A DNA stretch of 64,000 bases from UBA7803 sp040219935 (GCA_040219935.1 JAVJUA010000070.1:39351-103350), one strand, 5' to 3'; shown: positions 39,315 through 48,430, counted from the first letter of the stretch. Made by a program: numbers and translations. The notes: generated from the letters alone by a model not told the origin.

Positions 39315-41209
39315 ATGGCGAGCTTCTCCAGCTTGCGGCCGCCGTACATCAGGTTCACCAGCGACCGTGTCACCCAGATGGCGGTGAACATGGAGGTGAC
39401 GATGCCCACGGCCAGGGTGATGGCAAAGCCCTTCACCGGGCCGCTGCCGATGGAGAACAGGATGATGGCGACGAAGAAGGTGGTGATGTTGGCGTCCAGG
39501 ATCGTGACGATGGCGCGCTCGAAGCCGGCCTGAATGGCCGCCTGCGGCGACAGCCGGGTCAGCTCCTCGCGAATGCGGGAGAAGATCAGCACGTTGGCAT
39601 CCACCGCCATGCCCACCGTCAGCACGATGCCGGCGATGCCCGGCAGGGTCAGCGTCGCGCCCAGCACCGACATGATGGCGACGATGAGCACCAGGTTCGC
39701 GGTGAGCGCCGCGTTGGCCGCCAGCCCGAACCAGCGGTAGTAGACCAGCATGAAGGCCAGCACCAGCACGAACCCGATCACCACCGCGTTGCGGCCCTGA
39801 TTGATGTTCTCCTCACCCAGGCTGGCGCCGACGGTGCGTTCCTCGGCGATGTACATGGGCGCTGCCAGCGCCCCGGCCCGCAGCAGCAGCGCCAGGTCGC
39901 GCGCCTCTCTGAGTTCGAGGCCGGTGATGCGGAACCGGAAACCGAGCGCGCTCTGGATGGTGGCCACGTTGATGACGCGCTTCTCTTCGACGGTGAACGG
40001 CACCACGCGGGTCTCGCCATCCTCGGTGACGGTGCGGGAGCGCACCTTCAGCTCCTTGAAGATGATGGCCATGCGGTTGCCGACGTTCACCTGGGTGACG
40101 TCGTTCATCCGCCGACCGCCCTCGTTGTCGAGGGTGATGGACACCTGCGGCTGCCCGGTTTCCGGGTCGAAGTCCTGCACCGCGTTGGTCACCTGATTGC
40201 CGGTGACGATGTTGGCGCGCTCCAGCACCACGGGCACGCCTTCGTACTGATAGGTCTCGGTGTCGGCAGGGCGGGCGTTGCCGCGGGAGACCAGTCGGAA
40301 CTCCAGGTTGGCGAACTTGTTGATGATCTCCTTGGCGCGGGCGCTGTCCTGGATGCCGGGCAGATCGAGCACAATGCGGGCCCGCCCCAGACGCTGCACC
40401 AGCGGTTCGGACACGCCCAGCTCGTTGACCCGGTTGCGCAGGCTGGTGAGGTTCTGGGAGATCGCGAAGTCTTCCAGCTCGGTGACCCGCGCCTCGGTGA
40501 TCGACAGGCGCAGCCCCGGCTGGCCCTCCACCTCCCGCTGGCTCACCTCGAACTCGTCGAACTCGGTGCTGATCAGCTGCTGCGCCTGATCCCGCGACTC
40601 TTCGCTCTGGAAGCCGATGTCCAGGTTGCGCCCCGACAGCCAGTCGCGGCCGACATAACGTATGCGGTTCTGCACCAGCAGATCGCGGATGGCCTCCTGG
40701 TTGCTTTCCATGCGGTCGCCGAGGAACTTGTCCATGTCCACTTCCAGCAGAAAGTGAACGCCGCCGGAGAGATCGAGGCCGAGCGACATGGGCTTGCCGC
40801 CGATGGATTCCAGCCACTGCGGCGTGTTCGAGGCGCGGTTCAGGGCCACCACGTAGCGCTGCTCGGCCGAAGGGTTGAGGGCCGCGGCGACCCGATCGCG
40901 GCCGCGCAGCTGCGCATCGTCGCTGGTGACTCGGATCAGGCCGGTGCCCGCTTCGATCTGATAGCCCTTGACGTCGATGCCGGCACGCTCCAGCGCGTCG
41001 GCGGCGCGCTGCATGACGCTGTCGTTGACCTCGGCGGCGTCGCCCACCGAACGGATCTGCAGCGCTGGATCGGGCTGGAACAGGTTCGGCGCCGCGTACA
41101 GGCAGCCAAGCACCAGCACCAGAATGATGAAGAGACTGCGGCCCAGCGGGTTGGTGTTGGGGGGGCGGTTGGCCGCCCTAGGCATGCCGAGCAGGTTCTC
41201 ACCAGCCAT
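39311..41209 (-). CDS. secD: Protein translocase subunit SecD
   Basis: SecDF component, about 632 aa. One N-terminal helix (LGRSLFIILVLVLGCLYAAPNLF), a large periplasmic region beginning GLDLSGGVHFLLEVDM, and five C-terminal helices including GMAVDANVLIFSRIREEL. The start is uncertain: ATG at 41209, ATG at 41185 or GTG at 41227 are all possible, and none has a strong ribosome-binding site. Located between yajC and secF in the usual order. Confidence 0.96.
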   Translation of the reverse strand: MAGENLLGMPRAANRPPNTNPLGRSLFIILVLVLGCLYAAPNLFQPDPALQIRSVGDAAEVNDSVMQRAADALERAGIDVKGYQIEAGTGLIRVTSDDAQLRGRDRVAAALNPSAEQRYVVALNRASNTPQWLESIGGKPMSLGLDLSGGVHFLLEVDMDKFLGDRMESNQEAIRDLLVQNRIRYVGRDWLSGRNLDIGFQSEESRDQAQQLISTEFDEFEVSQREVEGQPGLRLSITEARVTELEDFAISQNLTSLRNRVNELGVSEPLVQRLGRARIVLDLPGIQDSARAKEIINKFANLEFRLVSRGNARPADTETYQYEGVPVVLERANIVTGNQVTNAVQDFDPETGQPQVSITLDNEGGRRMNDVTQVNVGNRMAIIFKELKVRSRTVTEDGETRVVPFTVEEKRVINVATIQSALGFRFRITGLELREARDLALLLRAGALAAPMYIAEERTVGASLGEENINQGRNAVVIGFVLVLAFMLVYYRWFGLAANAALTANLVLIVAIMSVLGATLTLPGIAGIVLTVGMAVDANVLIFSRIREELTRLSPQAAIQAGFERAIVTILDANITTFFVAIILFSIGSGPVKGFAITLAVGIVTSMFTAIWVTRSLVNLMYGGRKLEKLAI

Positions 41210-41229
41210 GCCGGGCGACCTGGCCACGC

Positions 41230-41568
41230 TCAGGACTCATCCAGCGACTTGATGGTCCCCTTGGGCAGGGTTGCCCCCACCGCCGATTTCTGGATGCGCA
41301 GCTCGACGTTGTTCGCCACCTGCACCTTGATGAAGTCGTCTTCGACCTTGTTCACCGTGCCCACGATGCCACCTGCGGTCACCACCTCGTCGCCCTTGTT
41401 CAGACCCGCCATCAGGGCCTGATGTTCCTTGCGGCGCTTGCTCTGCGGCCGCCACAGCAGAAAGTAGAAGATCAGGACGAAGCCGCCGAGGAACAGCAGG
41501 TTGATCAGTCCGGCATCGGCCGGCGCCGCGCCCTCGGCCGCATGTGCCGTGGTTTCAAAGAGGTTCAT
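41230..41568 (-). CDS. yajC: Sec translocon accessory protein YajC
   Basis: Single-span inner membrane protein associated with SecDF, 112 aa. A membrane helix (LINLLFLGGFVLIFYFLLWRPQ) is followed by the family signature RPQSKRRKEHQALMAGLNKGDEVVTAGGIVG. The start lies within the end of tgt (14-nt overlap), consistent with the queA-tgt-yajC-secD-secF operon. Confidence 0.95.
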   Translation of the reverse strand: MNLFETTAHAAEGAAPADAGLINLLFLGGFVLIFYFLLWRPQSKRRKEHQALMAGLNKGDEVVTAGGIVGTVNKVEDDFIKVQVANNVELRIQKSAVGATLPKGTIKSLDES

Positions 41569-42667
41569 CTGGGGAGTTCCAACCGTTTTGCAGGGTCTCG
41601 ATGAGGCTGCGAAATGTACCCGTTTCGATAGAGCCGCGCAAACGCGCCATCAGGCCGTGGTAGTAGGCGAGATTATGCTGCGTCATCAATATGCTGCCGA
41701 GGATTTCTCCGCAGCGGTCGAGGTGATGCAGGTAGGCCCGGCTGAAGTTCGCGCAGGTGTAGCAGCCGCACTCAGGGTCCAGAGGCAGATCGGCCAGCCG
41801 GTGCCGGGCATTGCGGATCTTCAGAGTGCCACGGGACGTGAATGCGTAGCCGTTGCGGGCGTTGCGGGTCGGCATCACGCAGTCGAACATGTCGACCCCG
41901 AGCTCGACGCCGCGCACCAGGTCCTGGGGGGTTCCGACGCCCATCAGATAGCGCGGCCGGTCTGTCGGCATGTGCGGCAGCAGGGTGACCAGCACGTGAT
42001 CCATCTCGTCCTTCGGCTCGCCCACCGACAGCCCGCCCACGGCATAGCCGTCGAAGCCGAGCTCCAGCAGCCCGGCCAGACTTTCCCGCCGCAGCGACTC
42101 GTACATGCCCCCCTGGACGATGCCGAACAGGGCGCCCGCCTCTTCGTGCCCGTACGCGGCGCGACAGCGTGCCGCCCAGCGCAGCGACAGCGCCATGGAC
42201 TCGCGGGCCTGGGATTCGCTGGCCGGGTACGGCGTGCACTCGTCGAACACCATCACCACGTCGGCGCCGAGGTTGCGCTGCACGGCCATGGACCGCTCCG
42301 GCGTCAGGCTGACCCGGTCGCCGTTCACCGGCGAGCGGAACACCACGCCCTCCTCGGAGATCCGGCGCAGCTCGCCCAGGCTCCAGACCTGAAAGCCGCC
42401 CGAGTCGGTGAGGATCGGTCCGGGCCACCGCATGAACGCGTGCAGCCCGCCGAGCGCGCGCACCGCCTCGTCCCCGGGCCGCAGCATCAGATGGAAGGTG
42501 TTGCCGAGCAGCATCTGCGTGCCCACCTCGGCGAGCGCGGCCGGCGTCATGGCCTTCACCGTGCCGTAGGTGCCGCAGGGCATGAACACGGGCGTCTCGA
42601 CGCTGCCGTGGGCCGTGGTCAGCCGGCCGCGGCGCGCCTGGCCATCGCGGGCGAGCAGCTCAAACAT
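41555..42667 (-). CDS. tgt: Queuine tRNA-ribosyltransferase
   Basis: Exchanges guanine 34 for preQ1 in tRNAs with GUN anticodons, 370 aa. The nucleophile Asp is in MFDCVMPTRNARNG. The zinc site is Cys-x-Cys-x2-Cys plus His (CGCYTCANFSRAYLHHL). The opening PVFMPCGTYGTVKAMTPAAL is typical. The ATG at 42667 overlaps the queA stop by 8 nt. It acts with queA next door in queuosine synthesis. Confidence 0.97.
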   Translation of the reverse strand: MFELLARDGQARRGRLTTAHGSVETPVFMPCGTYGTVKAMTPAALAEVGTQMLLGNTFHLMLRPGDEAVRALGGLHAFMRWPGPILTDSGGFQVWSLGELRRISEEGVVFRSPVNGDRVSLTPERSMAVQRNLGADVVMVFDECTPYPASESQARESMALSLRWAARCRAAYGHEEAGALFGIVQGGMYESLRRESLAGLLELGFDGYAVGGLSVGEPKDEMDHVLVTLLPHMPTDRPRYLMGVGTPQDLVRGVELGVDMFDCVMPTRNARNGYAFTSRGTLKIRNARHRLADLPLDPECGCYTCANFSRAYLHHLDRCGEILGSILMTQHNLAYYHGLMARLRGSIETGTFRSLIETLQNGWNSPDEPL

Positions 42668-43700
42668 GATGGTGATCCAGGGCCTGTTCCAGAAACCGTT
42701 CCAAAAACATGGCATCCCCGTAGCTGAAGAACCGATAGCCCTCGGCCACCGCCTGGCGATAGGCGGCCAGCACCGGCCCGTGGCCGGCGAATGCGCACAC
42801 CAGCATCAGCAGCGTCGATCGCGGCAGGTGGAAGTTGGTGAGCAGCGCGTCCACGACCCGGAACCGGTAGCCCGGAGTGATGAACAGATCCGTCTCCCCC
42901 TGCCCGGCCGCCACGGCACCGCCGGCCGCCGCAGACTCCAGCGTGCGCACCACCGTGGTGCCCACCGCCACCACCCGGCCGCCGCGTGCCCGACAGGCCG
43001 CCACCGCGGCGGCGGCGGCCTCGGAGACCTCATAGCGCTCCAGATGCATGCGATGGTCGGTCACGTTCTGCACCCGCACCGGCTGAAACGTCCCTGCGCC
43101 GACATGCAGGGTGACGCGGGCGACGTCGACGCCCTCCCCGGGCAGCGCCGCCAGCATGGCCTCGGTCAGATGCAGGCCGGCGGTGGGCGCCGCCACCGCG
43201 CCCGGCCGGGTGCCGTAGACGGTCTGATACCGCTCCAGGTCGCCGGCCGAGGCGGCGCGGTCGATGTACGGCGGCAGCGGCACCTCGCCGGCGGCCTCCA
43301 GCACGGCGGTGACCGAACCCGGAAACGCCAGCCGGTAGAACTCGCCCTGGCGCGCCAGCACTTCCAGAGTGAAGCCGTTCACGAGGAGCGTGCGCCCGCG
43401 CTGCAGCGGCTTGCTCACCCGAACCTGGCACAGCGCCTCGACGTCGGTCTCGATACGCTCCACCAGAATCTCGGCGCGACCGCCGCTGTCCTTCTCGCCG
43501 TGCAGGCGGGCCTTGATGACACGCGTGTCGTTCAGCACCAGCAGGTCTCCCGGCCGCAGCAGCGACGGGAAGTCGGTGAAAGTAAGGTGCTGCACGCCGC
43601 CCGGTCCGAGCCGCAGCAGGCGGCTGCCGTCGCGGCGCTCGGCCGGGCGTTGGGCAATCAGGCTATCGGGCAGCTCGTAGTCGAACTCGTCGAGGCGCAT
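42660..43700 (-). CDS. queA: S-adenosylmethionine:tRNA ribosyltransferase-isomerase QueA
   Basis: Adds the epoxyqueuosine ring from SAM onto preQ1-tRNA, 346 aa. It starts MRLDEFDYELPDSLIAQRPAERRDGSRLL, the family N-terminus. Later signatures are GAVAAPTAGLHLT, VTLHVGAGTFQPV and TNFHLPRSTLLMLVCAFAG. First gene of queA-tgt-yajC-secD-secF. A promoter lies just upstream. Confidence 0.97.
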   Translation of the reverse strand: MRLDEFDYELPDSLIAQRPAERRDGSRLLRLGPGGVQHLTFTDFPSLLRPGDLLVLNDTRVIKARLHGEKDSGGRAEILVERIETDVEALCQVRVSKPLQRGRTLLVNGFTLEVLARQGEFYRLAFPGSVTAVLEAAGEVPLPPYIDRAASAGDLERYQTVYGTRPGAVAAPTAGLHLTEAMLAALPGEGVDVARVTLHVGAGTFQPVRVQNVTDHRMHLERYEVSEAAAAAVAACRARGGRVVAVGTTVVRTLESAAAGGAVAAGQGETDLFITPGYRFRVVDALLTNFHLPRSTLLMLVCAFAGHGPVLAAYRQAVAEGYRFFSYGDAMFLERFLEQALDHHHV

Positions 43701-43730
43701 TGGCTTGACCGACCAATGGGAAAGCGGCGC

Positions 43731-43760
43731 ATTCTACGCACCCGCGGCGGCTGCCGCCAA
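43731..43760 (-). promoter_or_regulatory. Probable queA operon promoter
   Basis: Minus strand: -35 TTGGCG (43755-43760), 18-nt spacer, -10 TAGAAT (43731-43736), about 30 nt from the queA ATG. The spacer contains the right half of a GGCGGC-A-GCCGCC palindrome (43746-43758) that could instead be the end of the upstream GST transcript. Confidence 0.5.
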
Positions 43761-43783
43761 ACGGGACATCCGTGCGGTGGCGG

Positions 43784-44395
43784 TCAGGTCGTCGCCGCAT
43801 CGTCGATGGCGGCCGCCCGCTGTCGAGCGGGCCGCTCCGCCAGCCGCGACCAGTAACGCTCGAACGCCGGGCGCCGCGGCAGGGTCTCGAACTCCAGACC
43901 CCAGCCGATCTGGGAGCCGACGTACACATCGGCCGCTGAGAACGACTCGCCGGCCACGTACTCGCTGGTCGACACCGCGCGCTCCAGAGCATCCACGGTG
44001 GCGTCGAAGCTGCCGTATCCGGCCGTGGCCTGACGTTCCGCCGGCACTTCGAAGCCGAGCGTGCGGTTGGTGACCGCAGCTTCCAGGGGACCGGCGGCGA
44101 AGAACAGCCAGCGGTAGTAGGCGCCGCGAAGGCTCGTGGGTGGTGCCAACCCCGCCGCCGGAAAGGCATCGGCCAGGTAGGCGCAGATGGCCGCACATTC
44201 GGTGACCACCGTGTCGCCGTGGCGGATGGCGGGCACCTTGCCCATGGGGTTGATGGCGAGATAGGCCGGGGCCTTCATCGTCGTGCCGTAGTCGAGCAGC
44301 TCGGTGTCGTAGGGCTCGCCCACCTCCTCGAGCATCCACCGGACGATGCGGCCACGGGACATCGGGTTGGTATAGAAGGTCAGCGTGTCGGCCAT
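43784..44395 (-). CDS. Glutathione S-transferase family protein
   Basis: Cytosolic GST of 203 aa. The N-terminal thioredoxin-like domain (TLTFYTNPMSRGRIVRWMLEE, NPMGKVPAIRHGDTVVTECAAI) has the cis-Pro VPA and the ECAA glutathione-contact motif. The C-terminal helical domain contains GESFSAADVYVGSQIGWGL. The ATG at 44395 has GAGGAG about 8 nt upstream. A LexA-like box (CTGT-N8-ACAG) lies 24 nt upstream of the ATG, so the gene may belong to the SOS response. Substrate unknown. Confidence 0.9.
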   Translation of the reverse strand: MADTLTFYTNPMSRGRIVRWMLEEVGEPYDTELLDYGTTMKAPAYLAINPMGKVPAIRHGDTVVTECAAICAYLADAFPAAGLAPPTSLRGAYYRWLFFAAGPLEAAVTNRTLGFEVPAERQATAGYGSFDATVDALERAVSTSEYVAGESFSAADVYVGSQIGWGLEFETLPRRPAFERYWSRLAERPARQRAAAIDDAATT

Positions 44396-44418
44396 GGCGT
44401 CAGCTCCTCTCGCGTGTG

Positions 44419-44434
44419 CTGTATGAATATACAG
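44419..44434. promoter_or_regulatory. LexA-type SOS box candidate
   Basis: CTGT-ATGAATAT-ACAG is a full match to the beta/gammaproteobacterial LexA core (CTGT-N8-ACAG with an AT-rich middle). It is placed where the GST promoter would be, 24 nt before its ATG and 85 nt before tRNA-Leu on the other strand. This is an unusually AT-rich patch in this region. Confidence 0.55.
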
Positions 44435-44499
44435 TCTCGCCGTCCCCGCGGGCAAGGCTACGCCCTGCACAGGCGTGGCATTCCGTTCGGAGCGCCGTG

Positions 44500-44505
44500 T
44501 ACTAT
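44500..44505 (+). promoter_or_regulatory. Possible tRNA-Leu promoter -10
   Basis: TACTAT 13 nt upstream of the mature tRNA 5' end, followed by a GC-rich discriminator (GCCGGCC) typical of stable-RNA promoters. The -35 region is weak. Confidence 0.35.
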
Positions 44506-44518
44506 TGCCGGCCACCGC

Positions 44519-44605
44519 GCCCGGGTGGCGAAACTGGTAGACGCGCCAGACTCAAAATCTGGTTCAGGAAACTGAGTGTCGGTTCGACTCCGACCCCGGG
44601 CACCA
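44519..44605 (+). tRNA. tRNA-Leu (anticodon CAA)
   Basis: Class II tRNA of 87 nt. The acceptor stem is GCCCGGG / CCCGGGC. The D arm contains TGGCGAAACTGGTAGACGC. The anticodon stem CCAGA/TCTGG encloses the loop CTCAAAA, giving anticodon CAA. A long variable arm and the T arm GGTTCGACTCC follow, and CCA is genome-encoded (44603-44605). It lies near queA, as in Pseudomonas. No duplicated 3' end or integrase was seen nearby. Confidence 0.95.
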
Positions 44606-44633
44606 ACCGCCCCCCGCGTCATCACCCGCCCGG

Positions 44634-45179
44634 TCAGCCAGCGGGGTGAACGCGCATCGGCTCCACCACCAGATAGGCATCCGGCGTGCTCACGGCGACC
44701 TGTCCCTCCTGCACCGTGCACTGCACCGTGAGGTTGCGGGATGCCATGGCGGCCAGCGCATCCACGGCGTCGTCCGTCAGCGCCAGCATCCGCAATGCCG
44801 GCAAACGGGCCAATGCGGCGGCGTGCTTGTCCCACCAGACGTCGAAGGCACGCTGACCGTAGGCGAGCACGGACACCTGCCGGGCCCGGCCGGCGGCACG
44901 CCGCAGCCGCCGCTCGTCGGGCAGACCCACGTCGATCCAGTGCACGATTTCTCCCGTCGGGTCGCGCAGCCACAGATCGGGCTCGTCGTCGGTGGACAGG
45001 CCGCGGCCGAACGCCAGCGCTTCGTCGGCCCACAGCGCGAATGCCAGCAGCCGCACCATCAGCCGCTGCTCGGTCTCGGACGGGTGCCGGGCCAGGGTGA
45101 GCGGATGATCGGCGTAGTAGCCGCGGTCGATGTCGGCCACCTCGAGCTGAACGCGGTAGACGGTGGCCTTCAACGCCAT
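44634..45179 (-). CDS. YaeQ family protein
   Basis: Soluble protein of 181 aa matching YaeQ. It starts MALKATVYRVQLEVADIDRGYY, with TLARHPSETEQRLMVRLLAFAL, WLRDPTGEIVHWIDVGLPDERRLR and LTVQCTVQEGQVAVS. YaeQ has a PD-(D/E)xK-nuclease-like fold, but its function is unclear. The ATG at 45179 is used; a longer frame to 45272 is not conserved in type. Confidence 0.9.
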   Translation of the reverse strand: MALKATVYRVQLEVADIDRGYYADHPLTLARHPSETEQRLMVRLLAFALWADEALAFGRGLSTDDEPDLWLRDPTGEIVHWIDVGLPDERRLRRAAGRARQVSVLAYGQRAFDVWWDKHAAALARLPALRMLALTDDAVDALAAMASRNLTVQCTVQEGQVAVSTPDAYLVVEPMRVHPAG

Positions 45180-45280
45180 GACGATTCCCAGGAAGTCGAC
45201 AGCCGCGCACTCTACCACCGCGCCCGGGCGCTGGCGCAGCCCCGGGCCAGCGGCCGCGGACTGGGTTACCATCGACGGCG

Positions 45281-45793
45281 ATGAAGCCCCATCTCTGGAT
45301 CATGCGCGCCGCGTTGACCCTGGCCTCCCTGCCGGCGGCCGCGGACGCCGCCCGCACACCGCCCAGACCACCGGAGATGCCCAGCTTCCGCCCGCCCGTA
45401 TCGGCAGACCCGGTGCCCGCCATCTTCGTCTATCGAATCGACGCCGGCTGCCAGGTCACCGGCACGCGCAAGCTGTCGGGTCCGGCGGCGTTGAGCTGGC
45501 GCGACGTGCAGCGCCAGCGGCAGATCGAGCAGCGCCAGGTGGTGTGGCGCATCGTCGACGGCGTGCGCAGCCAGCTCATCGAGCGGCGGGTGAAGCTGCG
45601 CGGCGAGCTGGTGCGCGAGGGCGAGCTGGTCTGCCACCTGCGGCCGGGCGGCCAGGTGCTGGAAGCCTGGATCGAGCGCCGCGATCAGAGCGCGGCGCGG
45701 CGTCAGGCGCCGCAGCGCGATGCGGTGGCCGTGATCGACGGCGGCATCGCCGATCTGGGCGCCTACTCGCTCACCATCGAAACCGGCGGCTGA
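45281..45793 (+). CDS. Secreted protein of unknown function
   Basis: Protein of 170 aa with a probable signal peptide (IMRAALTLASLPAAADA, cleavage after about residue 23). A Pro-rich stretch (RTPPRPPEMPSFRPPV) is followed by a mostly beta domain with two Cys (DAGCQVTGTR, LVCHLRPGG). No family recognised. It ends 6 nt before the NhaC-type antiporter, so the two are probably co-transcribed. Confidence 0.65.
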   Translation: MKPHLWIMRAALTLASLPAAADAARTPPRPPEMPSFRPPVSADPVPAIFVYRIDAGCQVTGTRKLSGPAALSWRDVQRQRQIEQRQVVWRIVDGVRSQLIERRVKLRGELVREGELVCHLRPGGQVLEAWIERRDQSAARRQAPQRDAVAVIDGGIADLGAYSLTIETGG

Positions 45794-45799
45794 GCGATC

Positions 45800-47206
45800 T
45801 TGGATACGCCCGACTGGACCGCCATTCTGCCGCCGCTGCTGGCCATCGCGCTGGCCATCGTCAGCCGCCAGGTGATCCTTTCGCTGGGCGCCGGCATCTG
45901 GTTCGGCTGGTGGCTGCTCGGCGACGGCAATCCGCTGAGCGCGCTGGCGGACGCCATCGACAGCGGCATCGCCGTGCTCGGCAATCCCGGTGATGCCCGC
46001 GTCATCGCCTTCGCCCTGGTGATCGGCGCCATGATCGCGCTGATGGAGCGCAGCGGCGGCGTGCGCGGCTTCGTCGCCTGGCTGGAGCGGCGCCGCTGGG
46101 TGAACACGCCGCGGCGGGCCGAGTGGCTGGCCTGGGGCACCGGCATCGTCATCTTCATCGAATCGAATCTGACGCTGCTGGTGGCCGGCGCCGTGTCGCG
46201 CCCGCTGTTCGACCGGCTGCGCATATCGCGCGAGCGGCTCGCCTACCTGATCGACGCCACCTCGGCGCCGGTGTGCATCCTGATCCCGCTCAACGCCTGG
46301 GGCGCGTTCAACCTGGGCCTGCTCGGCAGCACCGACCTGGAGGACCCGCTCGCCACCTTCGTGCGCGCCATACCCCTGAACTTCTACGCCATCCTGGCGG
46401 TGGCTCTGGCCGCCGCCGCCATCGCCTGGCGCTGGAACCCGGGACCCATGGCACGCGCCGAGGCCCGCACCCGGGCCGGGCAGGTGCTGTGGCCGCACGC
46501 GGCGCCCATGGTCGACCCCGCCCTTCTCGGCGATGCCGACGGGCCCACCGCCAGCCCGGCGTTCATGCTGCTGCCGATTCTGGTCATGGTGGCCATGGTG
46601 CCCGTGGGCCTTTATGTCACCGGTGACGGCAACCTGGCGGCGGGATCGGGCTCGACATCCGTGCTCTGGGCCGTCTGCGCCGGGCTCGCCAGCATCTGGG
46701 CGCTGGCCCTGGTGCGGCAGCGGCGGCGGCTCGACGAGTTGATGAGCGTATCCCTGCGCGGCGCCGGCGGGCTGCTGCCGGTGGCGCTGATTCTGCTGCT
46801 GGCGCTGGCGCTGGGCGACGTCACCGACGCGCTGGGCACCGGTGCCTACGTGGCAGGCCTGGTGAGCGACACCGTGCCCTTGGCGCTGCTGCCCGCCCTC
46901 ATCTTCCTGGTGGCCGGCTTCACCGCGTTCGCCATCGGCTCGAGCTGGGGCACGTTCGCCATCATGATTCCCATCGCCATTCCCATTGCCCTGACCCTGG
47001 GCGTGGATCCGGCGCTGCTGCTGGGCGCGGTGCTGGCGGGAGCCGTGTTCGGCGACCATGCCTCCCCCATCAGCGACACCACGGTGGTGGCGTCCATGGC
47101 GGCCGCCACCGACCACATCGATCACGTGCGCACGCAGCTACCCTTCGCGCTGATCGCGGCCGGCATTGCCCTGCTCGGCTATCTGATCGCGGGGTTGTTG
47201 CTCTGA
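45800..47206 (+). CDS. NhaC-type Na+/H+ antiporter
   Basis: Polytopic membrane protein, 468 aa, about eleven or twelve helices. Signature regions of the NhaC family: SSWGTFAIMIPIAIPIALTL and GDHASPISDTTVVASMAAATDHIDHV. Also GTGIVIFIESNLTLLVAGAVSRP and TSAPVCILIPLNAWGAF. Presumed Na+ (or related cation or solute)/H+ exchange. The start is a TTG at 45800; no better codon is nearby. Convergent with the EAL-HDOD gene. Confidence 0.88.
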   Translation: MDTPDWTAILPPLLAIALAIVSRQVILSLGAGIWFGWWLLGDGNPLSALADAIDSGIAVLGNPGDARVIAFALVIGAMIALMERSGGVRGFVAWLERRRWVNTPRRAEWLAWGTGIVIFIESNLTLLVAGAVSRPLFDRLRISRERLAYLIDATSAPVCILIPLNAWGAFNLGLLGSTDLEDPLATFVRAIPLNFYAILAVALAAAAIAWRWNPGPMARAEARTRAGQVLWPHAAPMVDPALLGDADGPTASPAFMLLPILVMVAMVPVGLYVTGDGNLAAGSGSTSVLWAVCAGLASIWALALVRQRRRLDELMSVSLRGAGGLLPVALILLLALALGDVTDALGTGAYVAGLVSDTVPLALLPALIFLVAGFTAFAIGSSWGTFAIMIPIAIPIALTLGVDPALLLGAVLAGAVFGDHASPISDTTVVASMAAATDHIDHVRTQLPFALIAAGIALLGYLIAGLLL

Positions 47207-47227
47207 GACCGGGGTAGCGCGGCGGCG

Positions 47228-48430
47228 CTAGGCGCCCATGTTCTGCTGCATGGCATCCGCGAAAGCCAGCGCGTCCACGTAGGCCGGGGCCAGACGTCCG
47301 GCGGCCTCGCCGGCATCGGTGAACCGGCCCTGCTCGTAGGCGAGCACCTGGGCCAGCAGCGTGCCGAGGGGCCCCGGCTCGCCTACCAGCGCATCGCGGG
47401 TGGCTTCGTCCAGGGGTAGCTGCCCCACCACGTCCGCCATGGGCTGATCTAGCAGCGCGTCCAGCACCGACAGCAGCCCCAGGGTGAAGCACTGGGAGCG
47501 GTCGTAGCCGGGCAGCCCCTGGCCGAGACGCTCGCACAGCCGGGCGCGGACCAGGGCGGTGACCATCAGCTCCGAAGGCTTGTCGTCGGACAGCCGCGAC
47601 ATCAGCATCAGCGTCGCCCAGTCCCGCACCTGCCGGGTGCCCACCAGCACCAGCGCCTGGCGGATGGAGGTCACCTCCACCGACACCGCGCAGTAGGCAG
47701 AGTTGATGTAGCGCAGCAGCCGGAACGATATGGCCGGATCCCGGCTGACGAGTTGCTCCAGCTCGTCGAGGCTGGCTTCGGGATCGCGGATGCGGGCCAG
47801 CAGATGCATCACCGTGACCCGGCTGGCTTCCGGACGCTTGCCGGTGATGATCTTGGGGCGGCAGAAGAAGTAACCCTGAAACAGGTCGAAGCCGAGCTCG
47901 GCGCAGCGGGTCATGACCTCGTGGGTCTCCACCTTCTCGGCCAGCAGCAGCGCCCCGTAGGGCCGCAGCCGGGTCACGTACTCGCCCAGAGCGTCTTCGC
48001 CCAGCGCCAGCACGTCCAGCTTCACGTAGTCGACCATGGGCAGCAGCGCCTCGCAGCCCGGCCGGAACACGAAGTCGTCCAGCGCCAGACGGTAGCCGGC
48101 CGTGGAGAGCTCGCGAAGGCGCGCCACCAGCGCCTCGTCAATGGGTATGTCTTCCAGCACCTCGAGGACGATCTGGCCTTTGCGCTGCGGCAGCGGCAGC
48201 TCCCCCTGCAGAAAGCGGGCGGTGACGTTGATGAAGGCCGGCACGGTGCCGACCAGACGCTCGAGGCCGATGTCGACGATGCCGGTGGAGATCACTTCCG
48301 ACGTGGCGCGGTCGCCGTCGACGACGCCGGCGTCTCCCGCCCCGGCGTCCGGCCGGAACAACAGCTCATAGCCGCCTACCCGCAGGTGGCGATCGTAGAT
48401 GGGTTGTCGGGCCAGATGGAACGACTGCAT
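47228..48430 (-). CDS. EAL-HDOD signalling protein (YuxH/CdgJ-like)
   Basis: Protein of 400 aa: an N-terminal EAL domain (about residues 1-200) followed by a HDOD domain (about 200-390). EAL-like motifs: GGYELLFR at the E-x-L position, FINVTARFL, QIVLEVLEDI, LALDDFVFRPG, VKLDVLAL, LLAEKVETHEV, LFQGYFFCRP. Most acidic metal residues are present, but the surrounding motifs deviate (Lys for Gly in AEKVE). The protein may bind rather than cleave cyclic di-GMP. Relatives affect motility and biofilm in other bacteria. The ATG at 48430 starts the family N-terminus (QSFHLARQPIYDRHLRVGGY). Confidence 0.88.
   Translation of the reverse strand: MQSFHLARQPIYDRHLRVGGYELLFRPDAGAGDAGVVDGDRATSEVISTGIVDIGLERLVGTVPAFINVTARFLQGELPLPQRKGQIVLEVLEDIPIDEALVARLRELSTAGYRLALDDFVFRPGCEALLPMVDYVKLDVLALGEDALGEYVTRLRPYGALLLAEKVETHEVMTRCAELGFDLFQGYFFCRPKIITGKRPEASRVTVMHLLARIRDPEASLDELEQLVSRDPAISFRLLRYINSAYCAVSVEVTSIRQALVLVGTRQVRDWATLMLMSRLSDDKPSELMVTALVRARLCERLGQGLPGYDRSQCFTLGLLSVLDALLDQPMADVVGQLPLDEATRDALVGEPGPLGTLLAQVLAYEQGRFTDAGEAAGRLAPAYVDALAFADAMQQNMGA

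Noticed and set aside
44519..44605. tRNA-Leu as an integration site of a genomic island
   Set aside because: No integrase and no repeat of the tRNA 3' end were found within the window, and the downstream block has the same composition as the rest.
44606..44650. Terminator hairpin after tRNA-Leu
   Set aside because: A GC inverted repeat with one bulge is visible, but there is no T run and it lies within the end of yaeQ.
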